Source of the DNA: Oscarella lobularis
Taxonomy: Eukaryota; Porifera; Homoscleromorpha; Homosclerophorida; Oscarellidae
Direction of reading: 5' to 3'
Assembly: GCF_947507565.1 (NCBI RefSeq)
Contig: NC_089182.1
Location: 1,860,001 to 1,924,000, forward strand
DNA: 64,000 nt
Below, piece after piece: positions 1 through 16,835 of the stretch. A model generated the notes under the pieces. It was not told the DNA's origin. It did no database searches and saw nothing but the letters and a program-made list of their open reading frames with translations. The position numbers were made by a program, and so were the translations under genes. Position 1 is the first letter of the stretch. The number at the start of each line of letters is the position of its first letter.

Positions 1-2301
1 TCAGACGAAATGCGACAACGGCCAGTGCATTCTAAGCGTTTTCTGGTGCGACAGCATCGTCGATTGTACCGACGGCTCGGACGTGAGCGCGAAAAACTGT
101 ATGCATAACTCATCATTACGTCATCACGAGCGTTTTTCTATATATCGTCGTTTTTTAGGCGGGTCGTATGTCGGACCGACAACGGAAGCGCCGACGACCC
201 AAATGACGACGGCACCGCCCCCGCAGCCGACTCTGCGAGGATGCAGTGCCAGCCAGTATCAGTGTCCCGACGACTATCGCTGCATCGACATGACTTTCGT
301 TTGCAACGGATTCGACAATTGCGGCGACGGATCCGACGAGAGAGATTGCCGTAAGAAGAAAATTGACCTCCTTATTAATTTTGCCGAATTTTTTTCGTCG
401 CGTAGCAACGGCACGCGCAACTCCAGTGGCAACGAAAGCCGTCACGACGGCCACTCCGACGGCTAACCCTTATCCCGACTGCATGGATCCGAAGTATCGT
501 TGCGATGGAAATACGGATTGTCCGTCAGGCGAGGACGAGAAGAATTGTCACGGTAGGCAGATAGATAAAGCGAGACTGATTGTTCTTTCTACATACAATT
601 GGTCCTCTTTTGTTGTATTCAGCCTGCTCCGGTGATAGTCTTTGTGAATCATCGGAGGAGTGCGTCGAGAGACCCGGTGGTCGAATGTGCGTCTGCAAGG
701 CGGGATACATCTCGGGAGCGAACGGCTGCATTGGTACGAGAATTTCGCATCGCACTCCTCCTAAAAAACCTCATTCGCTTCCGTTTAGATGTAGACGAGT
801 GCGAAATGGAAGGAACTTGCAGCCAGACGTGCATCAATACGGTGGGAAGTTATAAATGCGAATGCGCCTTAGGGTATCAGTTAGACAATGATGGCCAATG
901 CGTTGCAATGGGTGAGACCCGGAACCTCGTCTCCTAAAAAATAGTCCTAATGTTTTTTTTCTTTTTTTTTTGTAGGCTCAACGGCTTTTATTTATTACGT
1001 CTATTCTCGTGAAATCAGAAGAGAAACGGTGACTGGAGACAGCATGGACGTCCTCATTCCGGACGCGTCCCATCCATTGTCCATTGATTTTGATCATCGC
1101 AACAATTATGTAAGACCTGATTATCTATATGAGAAATAACGAGTGATCGTCTGTGTCATTCTCAGCTGTACTGGTTCGACATTGAGGACAAGAAAATCTA
1201 TCGCAGTCCTTTGCTAACCATATCGAGCAAATCAGACGCGAAGGTCGTCGTTGGCAATAATTTGGGCCGCGTCGAGGGTCTTGCTTTCGACTGGCAAGGC
1301 CAGAAACTTTACTTCGCTGACAGCGAAACGAAAACCATAGAAGTGTACGACTTGACGACGAAGGAGAGAAAAGTCATTGTTTCAGATAATTTGAGCAAAG
1401 TGAGAGGAATCGTCGTGAATCCCTTGGAAAAACCAAGGTGAGCAGCTTCGCGCCGCAGCGAGTGTCCCAGATAGGAAATTTTCCTTTCCTTTCTTTTAGT
1501 CGAATCTACTGGAGCAACTTTGGTAGCACCGGAGTCGAGAGCGCAAGAACGGACGGCACAGATCGACGCACCTTGCATTCCAGCGATAATGACGACAGCA
1601 TACCTAGCCATCTTACGCTTGACTATCCGAATAACCGTCTCTACTGGATCGATTCGCATTTTCAGGCAATTATGAGTTCTCAATTGGACGGCAGTGACCA
1701 AAAAACCCTTCGCGGAGCGGGCGTCCAACATCCGTCCAGTGTCACCGTCTTCGAAGACAACCTCTTCTACACGGATTTGAGCGACATGGCAATCGTGAGA
1801 GTAGGTCGAGTGAAAGGTGACAATCGATTTGTGTTCGTCGACGGGCTCCACAAAGGCACGCCGCCAGACGTGAAGGCCGTGCACTCGCTCAGACAACCGG
1901 ATTTCAGAGTCGTCTTCACCACAGAGGTTCCAGCCACAGAGGGCAAACTAGACAAAGGAAAAAGTTCCATGACTCCAGTTATCATTGGTGTTTCCGTTGG
2001 AGTTGCTGTACTGATCCTCGCGATTATACTTGCTATATTCATTGTAAGAGGAAGAGGATCGTCCGGGTAAGTTCTCCTAATTCTCGTGCTGCTTTTTGTT
2101 TGATTGGTCTTTACTTTTAGCTCTATGAAAATTACCGAAGAGAGTTGTTATTATAACAAGGCAATCGAGGTGAGAGGCCGTCAAGATAATTGATTAAGCA
2201 TTTTCTGACGTTACCCTCTTCGTTTCTAGGCTAATAATGGCACGAAAGCTGACGATACAAATGTACATAAAGAAAATAAAGACGCCGGTTCAGCTGTCTA
2301 G
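1..2301 (+). CDS. LDL-receptor-like type I membrane protein (5' partial)
   Basis: The product looks like an endocytic or signalling receptor of the LDLR family. Coding exons read as 1-~84, 159-349, 406-552, 623-733, 789-911, 976-1109, 1166-1437, 1500-2066, 2121-2169 and 2230-2301, with GT-AG introns of about 50-70 nt. In order they encode three LDLa repeats (each with the acidic C-D-G-S-D-E type motif), a Thr/Pro linker between the first two, an EGF module, a calcium-binding-type EGF (DVDEC start), a YWTD-type beta-propeller (LYWFD, IYWSN and LYWID blades), one transmembrane helix at about 1975-2045 and a tail of about 45 residues. The tail has no NPxY internalisation motif. The 5' end lies outside the window, so there may be more LDLa repeats. 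The family is clear; orthology to one vertebrate member is not. Confidence 0.9.
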
Positions 2302-2392
2302 GCAAATTTTCTCCAATAATTAGAAGTAACGTGATGCCAATGATCGTTCTTGTTATTTATAGGTGTATTTGAAAGTAATATATGGTTAGATT

Positions 2393-5068
<2,676 letters not shown>

Positions 5069-5109
5069 TGCGTAGGATTTTGCGTAAACTTCTACGCGCT
5101 GCGTGTCTT
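5069..5109. promoter_or_regulatory. 41-bp gap between divergent LRRC40 and ankyrin-gene start codons
   Basis: Head-to-head starts with 41 bp between. The LRRC40 start is fixed by homology; the ankyrin-gene start is the first ATG after it. Likely a shared bidirectional promoter. Confidence 0.5.
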
Positions 5110-5796
5110 ATGGCGTCGTTTGCCGACGATCCGCGCGTCGTCGTGTCGCTGAGCCGGGCGCGCAAAGCGCTGTCCGAGCATCAGGCGTGGATGCAGCAGA
5201 GACAATCGGGAGCGTTTGCTCTTCCTGGGTCAACTTCCGACGCGAAAATCGACGAAGGAGACGACTTAGACGTGTCTTCATTTATGGACAAGAGTTTGAG
5301 TTTGATTTCTCCAAAGAAACCGACGCCAAATCGAAGCGTTCCTGGTCGAAAATCTGGAATACGCGTCATAATGCCTCCTCCCAGCCACGCCCCTCCTAAA
5401 AAGAACTGGAAGTCCGTACTTCGACCGAAAATAAAGCCCATTATTGAGGAAAAAGAGACGGTAGAACTCAAACCCAAGCACACTGCTGCATGGGAAGATC
5501 CGAATGAATCATCGACAAAATCTCACACAATTGTCGAGGTCAAGCCAATAGCAAGAAAGGAAGAAGAGGACGACGTCGACGAAGAAGAAGAAGAAAAGGA
5601 GCAAGATATCGCAAAAGAATCGAAACATGAAACAGATCCAACTTCCTTGCAAGACGATGCCCCATCGATTGAATACTCTTTCAATGGGGGGCCTCAGGAG
5701 AAGGGGCCTCTGTTTGTTAGGCCTGCAAAAGAGCAGACTCATTTAAAAGTCACTCACCAAACGTTGCGTCCCGAGGAGACGATGCGCGACGGAGCA

Positions 5797-5828
<32 letters not shown>

Positions 5829-8346
5829 TGTCGACGGCGGCGGTCGCGATAAGCATTCCTATTCCCAATCGTCCCTGTCGGTCGTCGACGCAACGGGACG
5901 CGTTCTGATCGATCCGACGTTGAGCCACGTCAAATTGGAGAAAAATTTAGTCGTCCAGTCAAGCGCTGTGTCACCTGAAGATGATGACGTGGCGACAGAA
6001 GTCAGGGAATTAGAAGACGACGCTCTTTGTCCCCTAGAAACAGACGAACAGAGTGACCAAAACGAAGATCAGATAACCGTAGAGCCTTTGCAGATTTCAA
6101 AACCTCGTCCCCCTCCGCTCAGTCCGCTAAAAATCAAACCGTCGTTATCAGCAACTTCTCTGGCAGAACTCACAAAAAAAATAGGTACGGCATCGCAGCC
6201 AGCGTGATATAGACGAACTTATTCTCCTAGGTGTACTTCTTTCGCCTGGTGGCCGACGCTCTCGTCCGCCGCCTCCGTACGAATCGCATCATCGCCACTC
6301 GAAACTGGCCCAATACAGTCGTCCTTGTCCTCCCTACGGCGTAAATGTTATGAAATCGTCGTTGACGCTCTCCCCGACGCCGTCGCAGTCGAGTCTAGCG
6401 ACGACGACGACAGTGCCGGACGAAGACAATTCGATGACGACGCCACTTCACCGAGCCGCAAGGCATCGATCACGTTTCGAATTCTATAGCAAAGGGAAGA
6501 CTTGAATTTTTTTCAGGTTGGGCGACGCTCGTCGACTTGACGCGTTGATTCGAGAAGGAGCGGATCTCAACGCTCGGGACAAGAACGGACGAACTCCGCT
6601 GATGTATTGGTGAGAGAAAGAGAAGCGATTATATTTCTAAAAAATACACATTTCGTGTATTTAGTCTCGTCGAAAAGGGCGTTCACCTCCAGTGTGCCGG
6701 CCTCCTCGTTCGATCCGGATGCTCGGTAAACGAGCAAGACAACGGCGGCTCGACGGCGCTGCACGAGGCCGCTTACACGTCCGCATTGCCACTTCTGCAG
6801 CTGCTCCTTCATCATCGAGCCGATTCTCGAATCCGAGACGGCGACGGGCGACTCGCCGTTCATTGGGCGAGTTGCCACGAATCTCGTCGCGCTCTCGCCA
6901 CGCTGTTGCAGATCTCCGGAGCGCGCGGCGGCGACGCGAATGCGACGGACGAAAACGGCGTCACGCCGCTCATGCTCGCCGCCTATTTCGATCGGCCCGC
7001 CAACGTGGCGGAGTTGCTCGAGAACGGCGCCGATCCCGAGGAGAAGGACAACAGCGGAAGAACGGCGATGCACTGGTTTTGCGCTTCTAGGGGATCTTTC
7101 CACGGTGAAGACGTCTCTCTGTCTCTCTCTTTTTTTTCAGGGCTGTGCATAAGACGAGTGCGGGCAGCTTGAAATTGCTTCTGAAACACGACAGAACGTT
7201 TTTCAAAGACAGAAAGGTGAGCGCGTGCGGTGCTCCCTTGTGCTCCACTGGGATGATTCATTCGCGTCCTGTAGGGAATGACTGTGCTTCATATGGCCGC
7301 TGAAATGGGATCGATGCCGGCGTGCGAGTTGATTCTTCGTCTTCGTCCGGATAGCGTAAACGATGCCGACAAGGAGGTTGATAAAATTTAAACAAAAAGT
7401 GATGCATAGTATCAAATCTACTTCTCTTTGTGCTCAGGGTCGGACGCCGCTTCATTGGGCAGCTGTCACCAGTCGCATTGACGTGTGCGCTTTTCTACTG
7501 GATCGCGGCGCCGACGCCGCGCAGCGAGACGATCACGGCTTGACGGCGCTCGACTACGCTCGACTGAAGAAGCTAAGGTACGCCGAAGCTCTTCTCACTT
7601 GCCACGACAAGGCGCTGGCCGAGTACGCCAAGAGCCGAAGGTGATATCCTAGAAGACATTATGTATGAGACGTTTTCTCTAAGCATTCTTTCTAGCATGC
7701 AGTCGTATCTTTATGCTTCCAAGACGTCCAGTCTTGCCAGCAGTGTCGTATCGGTGCAATCGGCAAATGACGACGATGACGTCGGCGACGACGAATCGAC
7801 AATGATGACGATGCTCGTTCACGGTAGCTGGCTGGGAAAGTTTACCAATGATTGCAAAGGCAAGTGAAATAGCCGGGCTTGGATTTCCAGTAAATTGAAT
7901 CAGATATTTCAGGTCCCGTCGTCGATCGATTCTTCTTTCTCGATATGGTTACGGGAAAAGTGTGCTGGACGAAAAGGCCGCTCGATCGGCACCGCTCGGC
8001 TCTCGTCAATACAATGCACCTCATCGAAGTGCATCCCGGACCGAGCGAGGAGCTTCGGCGGCGGGTCGACTTTTCGCCGAACGGTCGCGACAAGTACGCC
8101 TTTCACGTGACGGGCGTCGGCGACGATCGTTTGGACTTGCTCGCTCATTCTGATGCGCTCTACAGCACGTGGATGAACGGACTCGAACGGTTTCTCCTAT
8201 TCGGCGCCGTTGGCATCAGCTCGAACTTGACTGCTGAAAAAGAAGCGTGGGCGAACGATAATTCGATAGCTTTACCTTTTCCAGATCAAAGCTCGGTGAA
8301 AGAGACGTCGTTTCGGACGAAGAATAAGGTTGTACCTGTTAGCTAG
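5110..8346 (+). CDS. Ankyrin-repeat protein with acidic N-terminus and PH-like C-terminus
   Basis: Probably a scaffold protein; I cannot name an orthologue. Exons: 5110-6184, ~6231-6462, 6517-6609, 6665-7075, 7141-7216, 7275-7376, 7438-7640, 7696-7859, 7913-8346. The first about 440 residues are low complexity and acidic, with a run of Asp at about 5799-5827. Nine ankyrin repeats follow, from TPLHRAARLGDARRLDAL to GLTALDYARLKKLRYAEALL; their style recalls inversin and ANKRD55. The last exon (FFFLDMVTGKVCW, then WMNGLERFLLF) looks like a PH-type fold: beta strands and a final amphipathic helix with Trp. Two introns use GC donors (6463 and 7860); only these keep the ankyrin frame. I chose the ATG at 5110 because the upstream open frame overlaps LRRC40. 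Confidence 0.8.
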
Positions 8347-8589
8347 CAAGAAAATGTTCTGTCGGTTAACTTAACTAAATTAACTTTTTGACGCGTCATC
8401 TCTTGTTCAGTAGTATTACGCATAATTTTAATAAAGCCTTTGGTGCACGTTTTTAATATCTACGTGCTTATTTAGGAAAGTGATAGCGTTAGAGTTAGAG
8501 TCAGAGTCAGTCTAAAGGTTAACTATTACTATGTATGTATGTATTTGTGTATGTAAACGGCTTGTGGACACGTACTGATGCGTCACCTT

Positions 8590-10087
<1,498 letters not shown>

Positions 10088-10107
10088 CCGCTTGCTATTT
10101 ACCGACG

Positions 10108-10177
10108 AGAATCGGGACTCGGGACTTCGGGTAAGGATGCGAGACTCGGGGACTTCGAGACTAAGGACTCGGGGATT
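10108..10177. repeat. Short degenerate repeats upstream of the single-domain PTP gene
   Basis: Repeated GGGACTCGGG, GGGACTTCGG and GAGACTCGGG-like blocks lie 20-90 bp before the start codon of the single-domain PTP gene, within the 287-bp gap to the upstream receptor PTP. They could be promoter sites or slippage products. Confidence 0.6.
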
Positions 10178-10374
10178 TTATTTGCCGAGAAAAGAAAGTT
10201 GCGTGTTGCCACGTGGCACGGCTGCGCGTGAACACGCGATTTTACCAAACTAAATATTTATATTCATAGTTAATTGCTGGCGCAATTCTCTGGCATGAGG
10301 AACGGTACAAAAGCAGTAGTCTACATTCATGCTGGACACGAACTAATTCGTAAAAACGCGGTGTAGCGTCCTTC

Positions 10375-13300
10375 TCACTTGAAATTAGAATAAGGATCAA
10401 AAGTGTCCACATACTCAACAAGGGTTGTGTAGAGAAACTCATACTGGCCCTATTAGAGAACATGAACGCCCAAAGACAAAACGCTCCAAACTCATACGCA
10501 CCTGATTTTGAATCATGAAGGGTCTCTGACTTCGCAGAGCCCTTACAGTTTGCAAAACGTCAACGACGCCTTCGGCCTTCATACGCTTGACCATTGAACT
10601 CAAAGCACAATAAACAGCCGTCCTTCCGACACCATAACTGAAAGCGGGTATTAGAGGACAAACTCAACTTGTGACGACACTTACTCGCAGTGAACGACGA
10701 TTGGTCCTTCCGGCGCGGTCTGCTGCCAAGCATTGACTTGCTTTATCAGGTCAAGCAATGCAAGCGAAACGTCGACGTCCGGTACTGTGTCGGCGGGCCA
10801 TACTTGCAGTTGAAAATGACGTACTGTTCTCGTATAGTCGTACTGGAGAAAAATATCTCATTAATTAAGATTTCTTCATCCGTATCGATAGCGTACTCCG
10901 GTCGACGATAGGTTGAAGTCTCGTTGACTGTACGTGCCGTATTCCTGTGATGAGAGGAGGTCGACTCGATAGTTGGAAAACGATGCGCCTTTCTTAGCTG
11001 GCCAGTACCTCAGCTAAAAGATTTCCCCACAAACTCTATCATTTATACAGAATCATCGTTCCATCTCTCATACCTGGCCTTCTTCGTCCAATGTGCTCAG
11101 CATGACAATAGTAGAAGATCCGTATTCCCATATCATTCGCCAGAAATCGTCCATTGTCACCGCAAGTGGCGCCTGCGTTGCAATGAACGCATTCAATGCC
11201 CCGTAGTCCTGCACACACAAAAAAGATAAAATAAATCTGATTCGCTCCTTTCTACTAACGTTAATAAAGCTAGCATTGATATAGTCCGTGCCGTCTACAC
11301 CGGGAGTTCGTCTCAATATCACGCGAGACTTTTCCACTAGGAGAACCATTTACACAAAAAATTTTCAAATGTCACCTGTTGTCCACTCACTGGGAAGTAC
11401 GTCCATATTTCGATTTTTAGCCCGATTCACCTCCCGGGCCCCAGCACAGTAAAGAAGAGGAGGTGAAGCATCCTTTTGCAGTCTCTAATAATTATAAGAG
11501 TACATAGAAGGTTCCTTTGTGAGAGTTCTTCTGTAGTGCTCCTTACTTCGTACTCCTCTGTAAGTCCAGTAAATCCCGTCGCATCACTCTTCAATTTTAA
11601 CTTTTTATACGTTTCGGTCAAACTCATTGCGGGTATCTCGGTCACGCCAAAATTTATTGCCTCCAAAAGCGCGTCGTGAATAAAAATATATTGAGCCTAC
11701 ACCAAAAAAATAGAGACGAGACGTCGCTTTCCTTTCTCTATGCGCTCACCTCGGTCTGCACCATGAGATTTCGCTGACGTCTCATGCGCGACACCAATCC
11801 ATAAATATCCAATTTCATGTCCTTTTCCATCGACTGCAAGGACAGATCAATTGCAATAAACGTACCAGTTCGCCCAACGCCCGCACTAGAAGCGTCACAA
11901 TAAAGAAAGATTGTCGACGTCACGCGACTCCTTCTACCTGCAATGGACGACAATGGGCCCGTCATCGGGCTGGACGTTGTCGCGAATCTTGCGTATAAAC
12001 GACAGAAGAGGCGCCGCCTGCTCAGGAACGCCGTGATCCGGCCAAACGACGAAGTGATACTGCTTGATAGTGCGAGCGCAAGCTTCATCCGATTCTTCAC
12101 CAAGCTGCAGGTAAGCATTACATCAAAGTTCACCAATATCTATTTCTATGTATAGATAGGAACGGACATTGGCTGGGACTATAATCGTTCAACGTTCCCG
12201 AGGGTCCTCGGGCTTCATTCCCATAATAACGATATGCTCTACGTACCCGTTTGGCTTTGAACGTTCGCACAACGTAAGTTGATAGATCTGCGGTGTCTTT
12301 CGCTTCGACGTAAACGTCCCCGTACTGGGCTTGACCTTCGTCGGGCCAATATTGATCGCATTTGACCTGCGAAAGAGATGCAATAAAAAAAAGACGAAAT
12401 TTTTCCTAAAGAGTTTCGACGAACTCGTCCGCGTTCTTTCAAATTCGTCACCATGACAACGATGCGCGTGTTCGCTTCCCAAATCATTCGCCAGAAATCG
12501 TTCACGGTGACGGGAACGGGTCCTGCGGGAAGCGATTAAAAAAAAACAAATACGACGAAAAGATCAACAGAAAACAAACCCTGAGCGGCAATGTATTCCC
12601 TCTCGCCGCTGTATCCCTACGACAACGCCCGTAACAAAAAGAAACCGCGACCGCTCTCTTTCGTCACTCACGTCAATGTAGTTGGCGTTGATGTAGTCGG
12701 AACCGTTGACCTCTTCAATGGGCGTTAGTCTGAAGCGCGAATGATCGTCTAGGCGGAAAAGAGAATGAGTGCGAAGATTCTTTTCCTCCCTCGCTTATCC
12801 TACATGCGTTCACGTTCCCATAGCGATTCTTAGCCTCGTTTGCCGGAAGGGCGCTGGCGACTGTCGCGTAGCGCTTCTCTTCGTTCCGAATTCGCTGCGA
12901 CGCGGAGAAGTAAAAAAGAATGAAGATGAGCTCTTTATAAATCTTCTGTGCCTACGTCGTATTCTTCGCTGAAACCGATGTCGCTGTGCATGTGCATCTC
13001 GGCGACGTGATCGGGGAATTCGTCGAGGGAAACGCCGCGCATCGTCGGAGTCGAGCCGGTCGGCGTTGGAGGCAGGACTGAAAGAAAATAAACGAGTCGT
13101 AGTAGAATGAATAAAGCCGGCGGCGTTTGCATTCCCCCCCCCCCCAACTCACTTCCATCGAGAAGTATCGCGCCTTCGGCGTGCGGATTTGCCGTCGTAA
13201 GGCCGAGAGGCGGCAAGCGGCGCGACGTCGCGCTCCCATTCGTTCGTTTCGACGCTTGCGATCGTTTTCTACGAAGAGCGAACCGAACGGTGACCTGACC

Positions 13301-16300
13301 AGAACGACTTTAAAGACAACGTGACTCACTTCCACAGCGGGCCGACCTGATTCTTTTTCATGAGAACGAGCATGACGGCGACGATGGCGACGACGAGGAC
13401 GACGGTGACGACGACGGCGGCGGCGATCGCACCGGCCGATGTACCGGGCTTTGCTGCTTCGTCGGTCGGCGTCGGCGATGGAGACGACTTGGTCGGCGAT
13501 GGAGACGACTCGGTCGGCGATGGAGACGACTCGGTCGGCGATGGAGACGACTCGGTCGGCGATGGAGACGACTCGGTCGGCGATGGAGACGACTCGGTCG
13601 GCGATGGAGACGACTTGGTCGGCGATGGAGTCGGAGCTGGAGAAGTGTGAACTACGCAGAAGACCCGCGGTTAGAGCAATAAGGAAGGCACCCTTATCCC
13701 CTCCCCGGATGCTTACCGATAGGAAGATTGATTGGTTCAGAGGGGTCGCTGTCTGTAAACAGTTGTGACTGGAACAGAAAGTCAGACGCGTTAAGTTGCT
13801 GCTAAGCGAGTTTGCGGCATAGGCGGTCGAGGCGAGATTCTTCGGAATCTGCACCTTTAGACCTTGCGGTTTGGGGGGCCGGGGTTCAATCTTTTTTGCA
13901 TTCGAATATAACGACAAATGACCTTCTTTGATTTGAAACAGAGACTGGCGACTCGTAAGAGAGGATTTTACGGAATTTTTCAACGCACAAAGAAGGCCGT
14001 TTTACACATTGAAACTTAGAGCTTGTAGTCGCATTTGGTGCACGGGGTCCCTCTCCTCTCCTCCCCCTACGTCTTTTGCCCCTGCTCACCTGCCCTGATG
14101 GTGTCTGAGTGAAAACTCTCACAATCACCCGATATTCAACGCCTCGCATAAGAGGCACGTTGCGGTAAATGGTGCCGTTAAACGACGTGTTCGTGTTGTT
14201 GCCGAGGACAAATGATGACGGAGGCTGAGCATAAACGGCAGCCACGTAGGCGGCCTTAGGTGAGTGCGCTTCGTCGTATGAAAAAGATGAATTCGGTAAA
14301 GTGGCGTTTCCCGTAGCAACCCATATCTCATATCGCCTGTTAATAAACAAAAATAATAAATAACTAAAATTAAATCTCGTCGTATAGTACCCGATTGGAC
14401 CATTTGCATCGTTAGGCAATGGAAGAGTCACAACGGCGGATCCGTTGTTTACTTTCGGTGCATTTGGTTGGACGGGAGCTAGACAACGACGTCAATCAGT
14501 TTCCTCTCCCCGTCTGCCTTTTGTATTACCATCCACTTCCGTTGTAACTTCTTGTTTGTTCGATGGTTCGCTGAATTGTCGCACGCCGTCTTCGTCGATG
14601 TTGAAAGCTTTCATCACTACAACGTACTTTGTGTTCGGCAAAAGACGGACTAGTGTCGTCTTATTGACAGGATATGATTCATTGGATTCGTTTAACTTAA
14701 AGTCACTGCTATTCCACAACTTGATCTGATAGTGCAAACGATCAAGCGGCCCGTTCACTACACTGGGCATCGTCCAAGTGACGATAATGCTAGATGGTCC
14801 ACTAGCAGTGACACTGAATAGCGGAGTGCTTGGTGCTACATTGGAGACATTTATCGAGAATTAATTTTATACAAAGGACTTTCTACCTCCAATCTTCGTT
14901 GTTACGTTGATAGGCATACTAGGTGAACCGAAGCCGTGTTTTGTGCCTGTTGCTATGGTAACCGAGTATTGCGTAAACGGTCGAAGATTCTTGACCATGT
15001 AGTTTGACACTTGTCCATTGGTTCGACTACAGGTTGTCACATTGTAGCAAACACTGTAGTTGGTGATGGGAGAGTGGTGCTCCGGTAAAACGGGTTCCGT
15101 CCAATTGACAACAAATGATACTTGAGTTCTATTAAACGCACTGATGTTCGTTGGAGGATCTAACGGCAAGACAAAAAAATCAACAATTAGAAGATGGAAT
15201 GCAGACATTAATTAAGCACCGTTTGAATCCGTTGTAAACGTGATATTACTGAAGTTGCTCGCAGTTTGATTTTCGCCCGTCTTATTATAAACGGCCTTCA
15301 CCCTTACTTCATACGTTGTGGCTGGGTTAAGGTTTCCTCCAGCAAAGTTTAGAGCTGAACTATTTCCTGTATGCCTAGTCCCGTTTCTGACGTCGAAGTA
15401 TTCAACCATGTAGCTGAGCACATTATAGCCTCCTAGTTGATCAGTAGGCGGCTTCTATATAAAAAAAAGAGCATATAAAAACAATAGAAAATTCAATCAA
15501 AAGTGCCCACCGTCCACTCGATAGAAAAAGTCGTTAGTCCCTTTTCAACTAAAGTAAGATTACCAGGCGGCGGAAAATCGAAAGGCGACGAAGTCGGCGT
15601 CGGAGTAAGAGTAGGAGACAACGTCGGTGTCGGCGTCGGAATAAGAAAAGACGACGTCGGGGGCGTCATCGCGGCAAAATGCGTCGGCTCGGGAACGACG
15701 ACAGACGTCACGACGGAAGAGAACATAGGCGAATTGGTCATCGCCATCGTCATTTCGACGTACGATGCCGTCCCGGAAGCACTTGACGTCCGATTTGGTT
15801 CGTTTATTGTCGCAGAAGGCGTGATCGTAGCATTTAGAGTGGGAGACGGCGACGCTGTCGAATTCGAAGTCGGTGTCGCGGTCGAGTTCGGTGTCGCCGT
15901 CGAATTCGAACTCGGTGTCGCCGTCGAATTCGAACTCGGTGTCGCCGTCGAATTCGAACTCGGTGTCGCCGTCGAATTCGAACTCGGTGTCGCCGTCGAA
16001 TTCGAACTCGGTGTCGCCGTCGAATTCGAACTCGGTGTCGCCGTCGAATTCGAACTCGGTGTCGCCGTCGAATTCGAACTCGGTGTCGCCGTCGAATTCG
16101 AACTCGGTGGCGCCGTCGAATTCGAAGTCGGTGGCGAGGTCGGTGTAGCGTTCGAAATCGGCGGGGAGGTCGCGGTCGTGTTCGGCGCCGTCGGGTTCTC
16201 TCCCGTTCCTGCGAACGCGAGGAAGAAAAATACAGCCGTTTGTTGCTCGGACGGTAACTCCCACTCGATCGCCCCTTTCGCTTGGGGCGTTGCCCTGCCC

Positions 16301-16637
16301 TTTCGACTCTCCTCGGTTTGTTTTCCTCCGAGAGAGGACCCTTTTTTTCGCGTCGCGACTCGTTGGACACGTGTACGTTTTTTCTTGTGGTGATGCATGA
16401 TTTGCGAGCGACTAAACCGAATTTGCGCCGGATGCGCGAGACTCGAGAGGGCAGAGGGCAGATCGCGTAATAAGAGCTAAAGACGGCGAAACGAACCGAT
16501 CGAGGAATTTCGATCGCTTCCCATCACGCATCTCGCATCTCGATCTATCGCCTGGTCCCACAGTACTACTGACCTTGAGCTGCTGCGATCGAAGTGAGGA
16601 CTATTAGCGCCGACAGGACGACGAGCGAGAAGGCCAT
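10375..16637 (-). CDS. Receptor-type protein tyrosine phosphatase, FN3 ectodomain, two PTP domains
   Basis: A type I membrane phosphatase. Exon 1 (16574-16637) encodes the signal peptide [20 protein letters not shown]. The next exon (15511-16208) is Thr/Ser/Pro/Asn-rich, with a 24-bp repeat giving NSTATPSS units. Then follow three FN3 domains (about 15511-14490) and an RPTP-type membrane-proximal domain (about 14440-14060). A 21-bp repeat encodes SPSPTES (13455-13650) and leads to the transmembrane helix at about 13440-13345. PTP domain 1 (about 13050-11680) has WPDHGVPEQ and [10 protein letters not shown], Cys codon 11940-11942. Domain 2 (to the stop at 10375-10377) reads WPADTVP in place of WPD and HCDYGVGRTA; like many D2 domains it is probably weak or regulatory. 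It ends [12 protein letters not shown], as the family does. Vertebrate class orthology is unclear. Confidence 0.9.
13478..13640 (-). repeat. 21-bp coding minisatellite (SPSPTES units)
   Basis: About seven copies of a 21-bp unit encode a seven-residue Ser/Pro/Thr block just outside the transmembrane helix of the receptor PTP. The first and last copies differ by one residue (SPSPTKS). It would form an extended, O-glycosylatable stalk. Confidence 0.9.
15870..16140 (-). repeat. 24-bp coding minisatellite (NSTATPSS units)
   Basis: About ten near-identical copies of a 24-bp unit lie in the first extracellular exon of the receptor PTP. In the coding frame each unit gives an eight-residue block with one N-S-T sequon plus Thr/Ser. 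The array leaves all six frames open, which produces long false ORFs on both strands. Confidence 0.9.
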
Positions 16638-16835
16638 TCTACGGTGACGAGTCGAAGGAGCCAGAATCGGCGCCAAGTGACTCTTGAATGCTGCGTTAGA
16701 CGGAGAGATGTAAGGCAAAGCTGTCGAAGGGCCGCGCGTACTGTACGTGACGAGAGCTAAGTATAACGAGTGACGTCATGAAGAGATTCCATGGTTGCAG
16801 AACATCACGTGAAAAATGTTATTGCTATCGATTTT

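Noticed and set aside
15503-16393. A 296-codon plus-strand open frame and other long frames over the receptor PTP first extracellular exon
   Set aside because: They are caused by the 24-bp repeat, which has no stop in any frame. Only the minus-strand frame continues in phase from the signal peptide to the FN3 domains.
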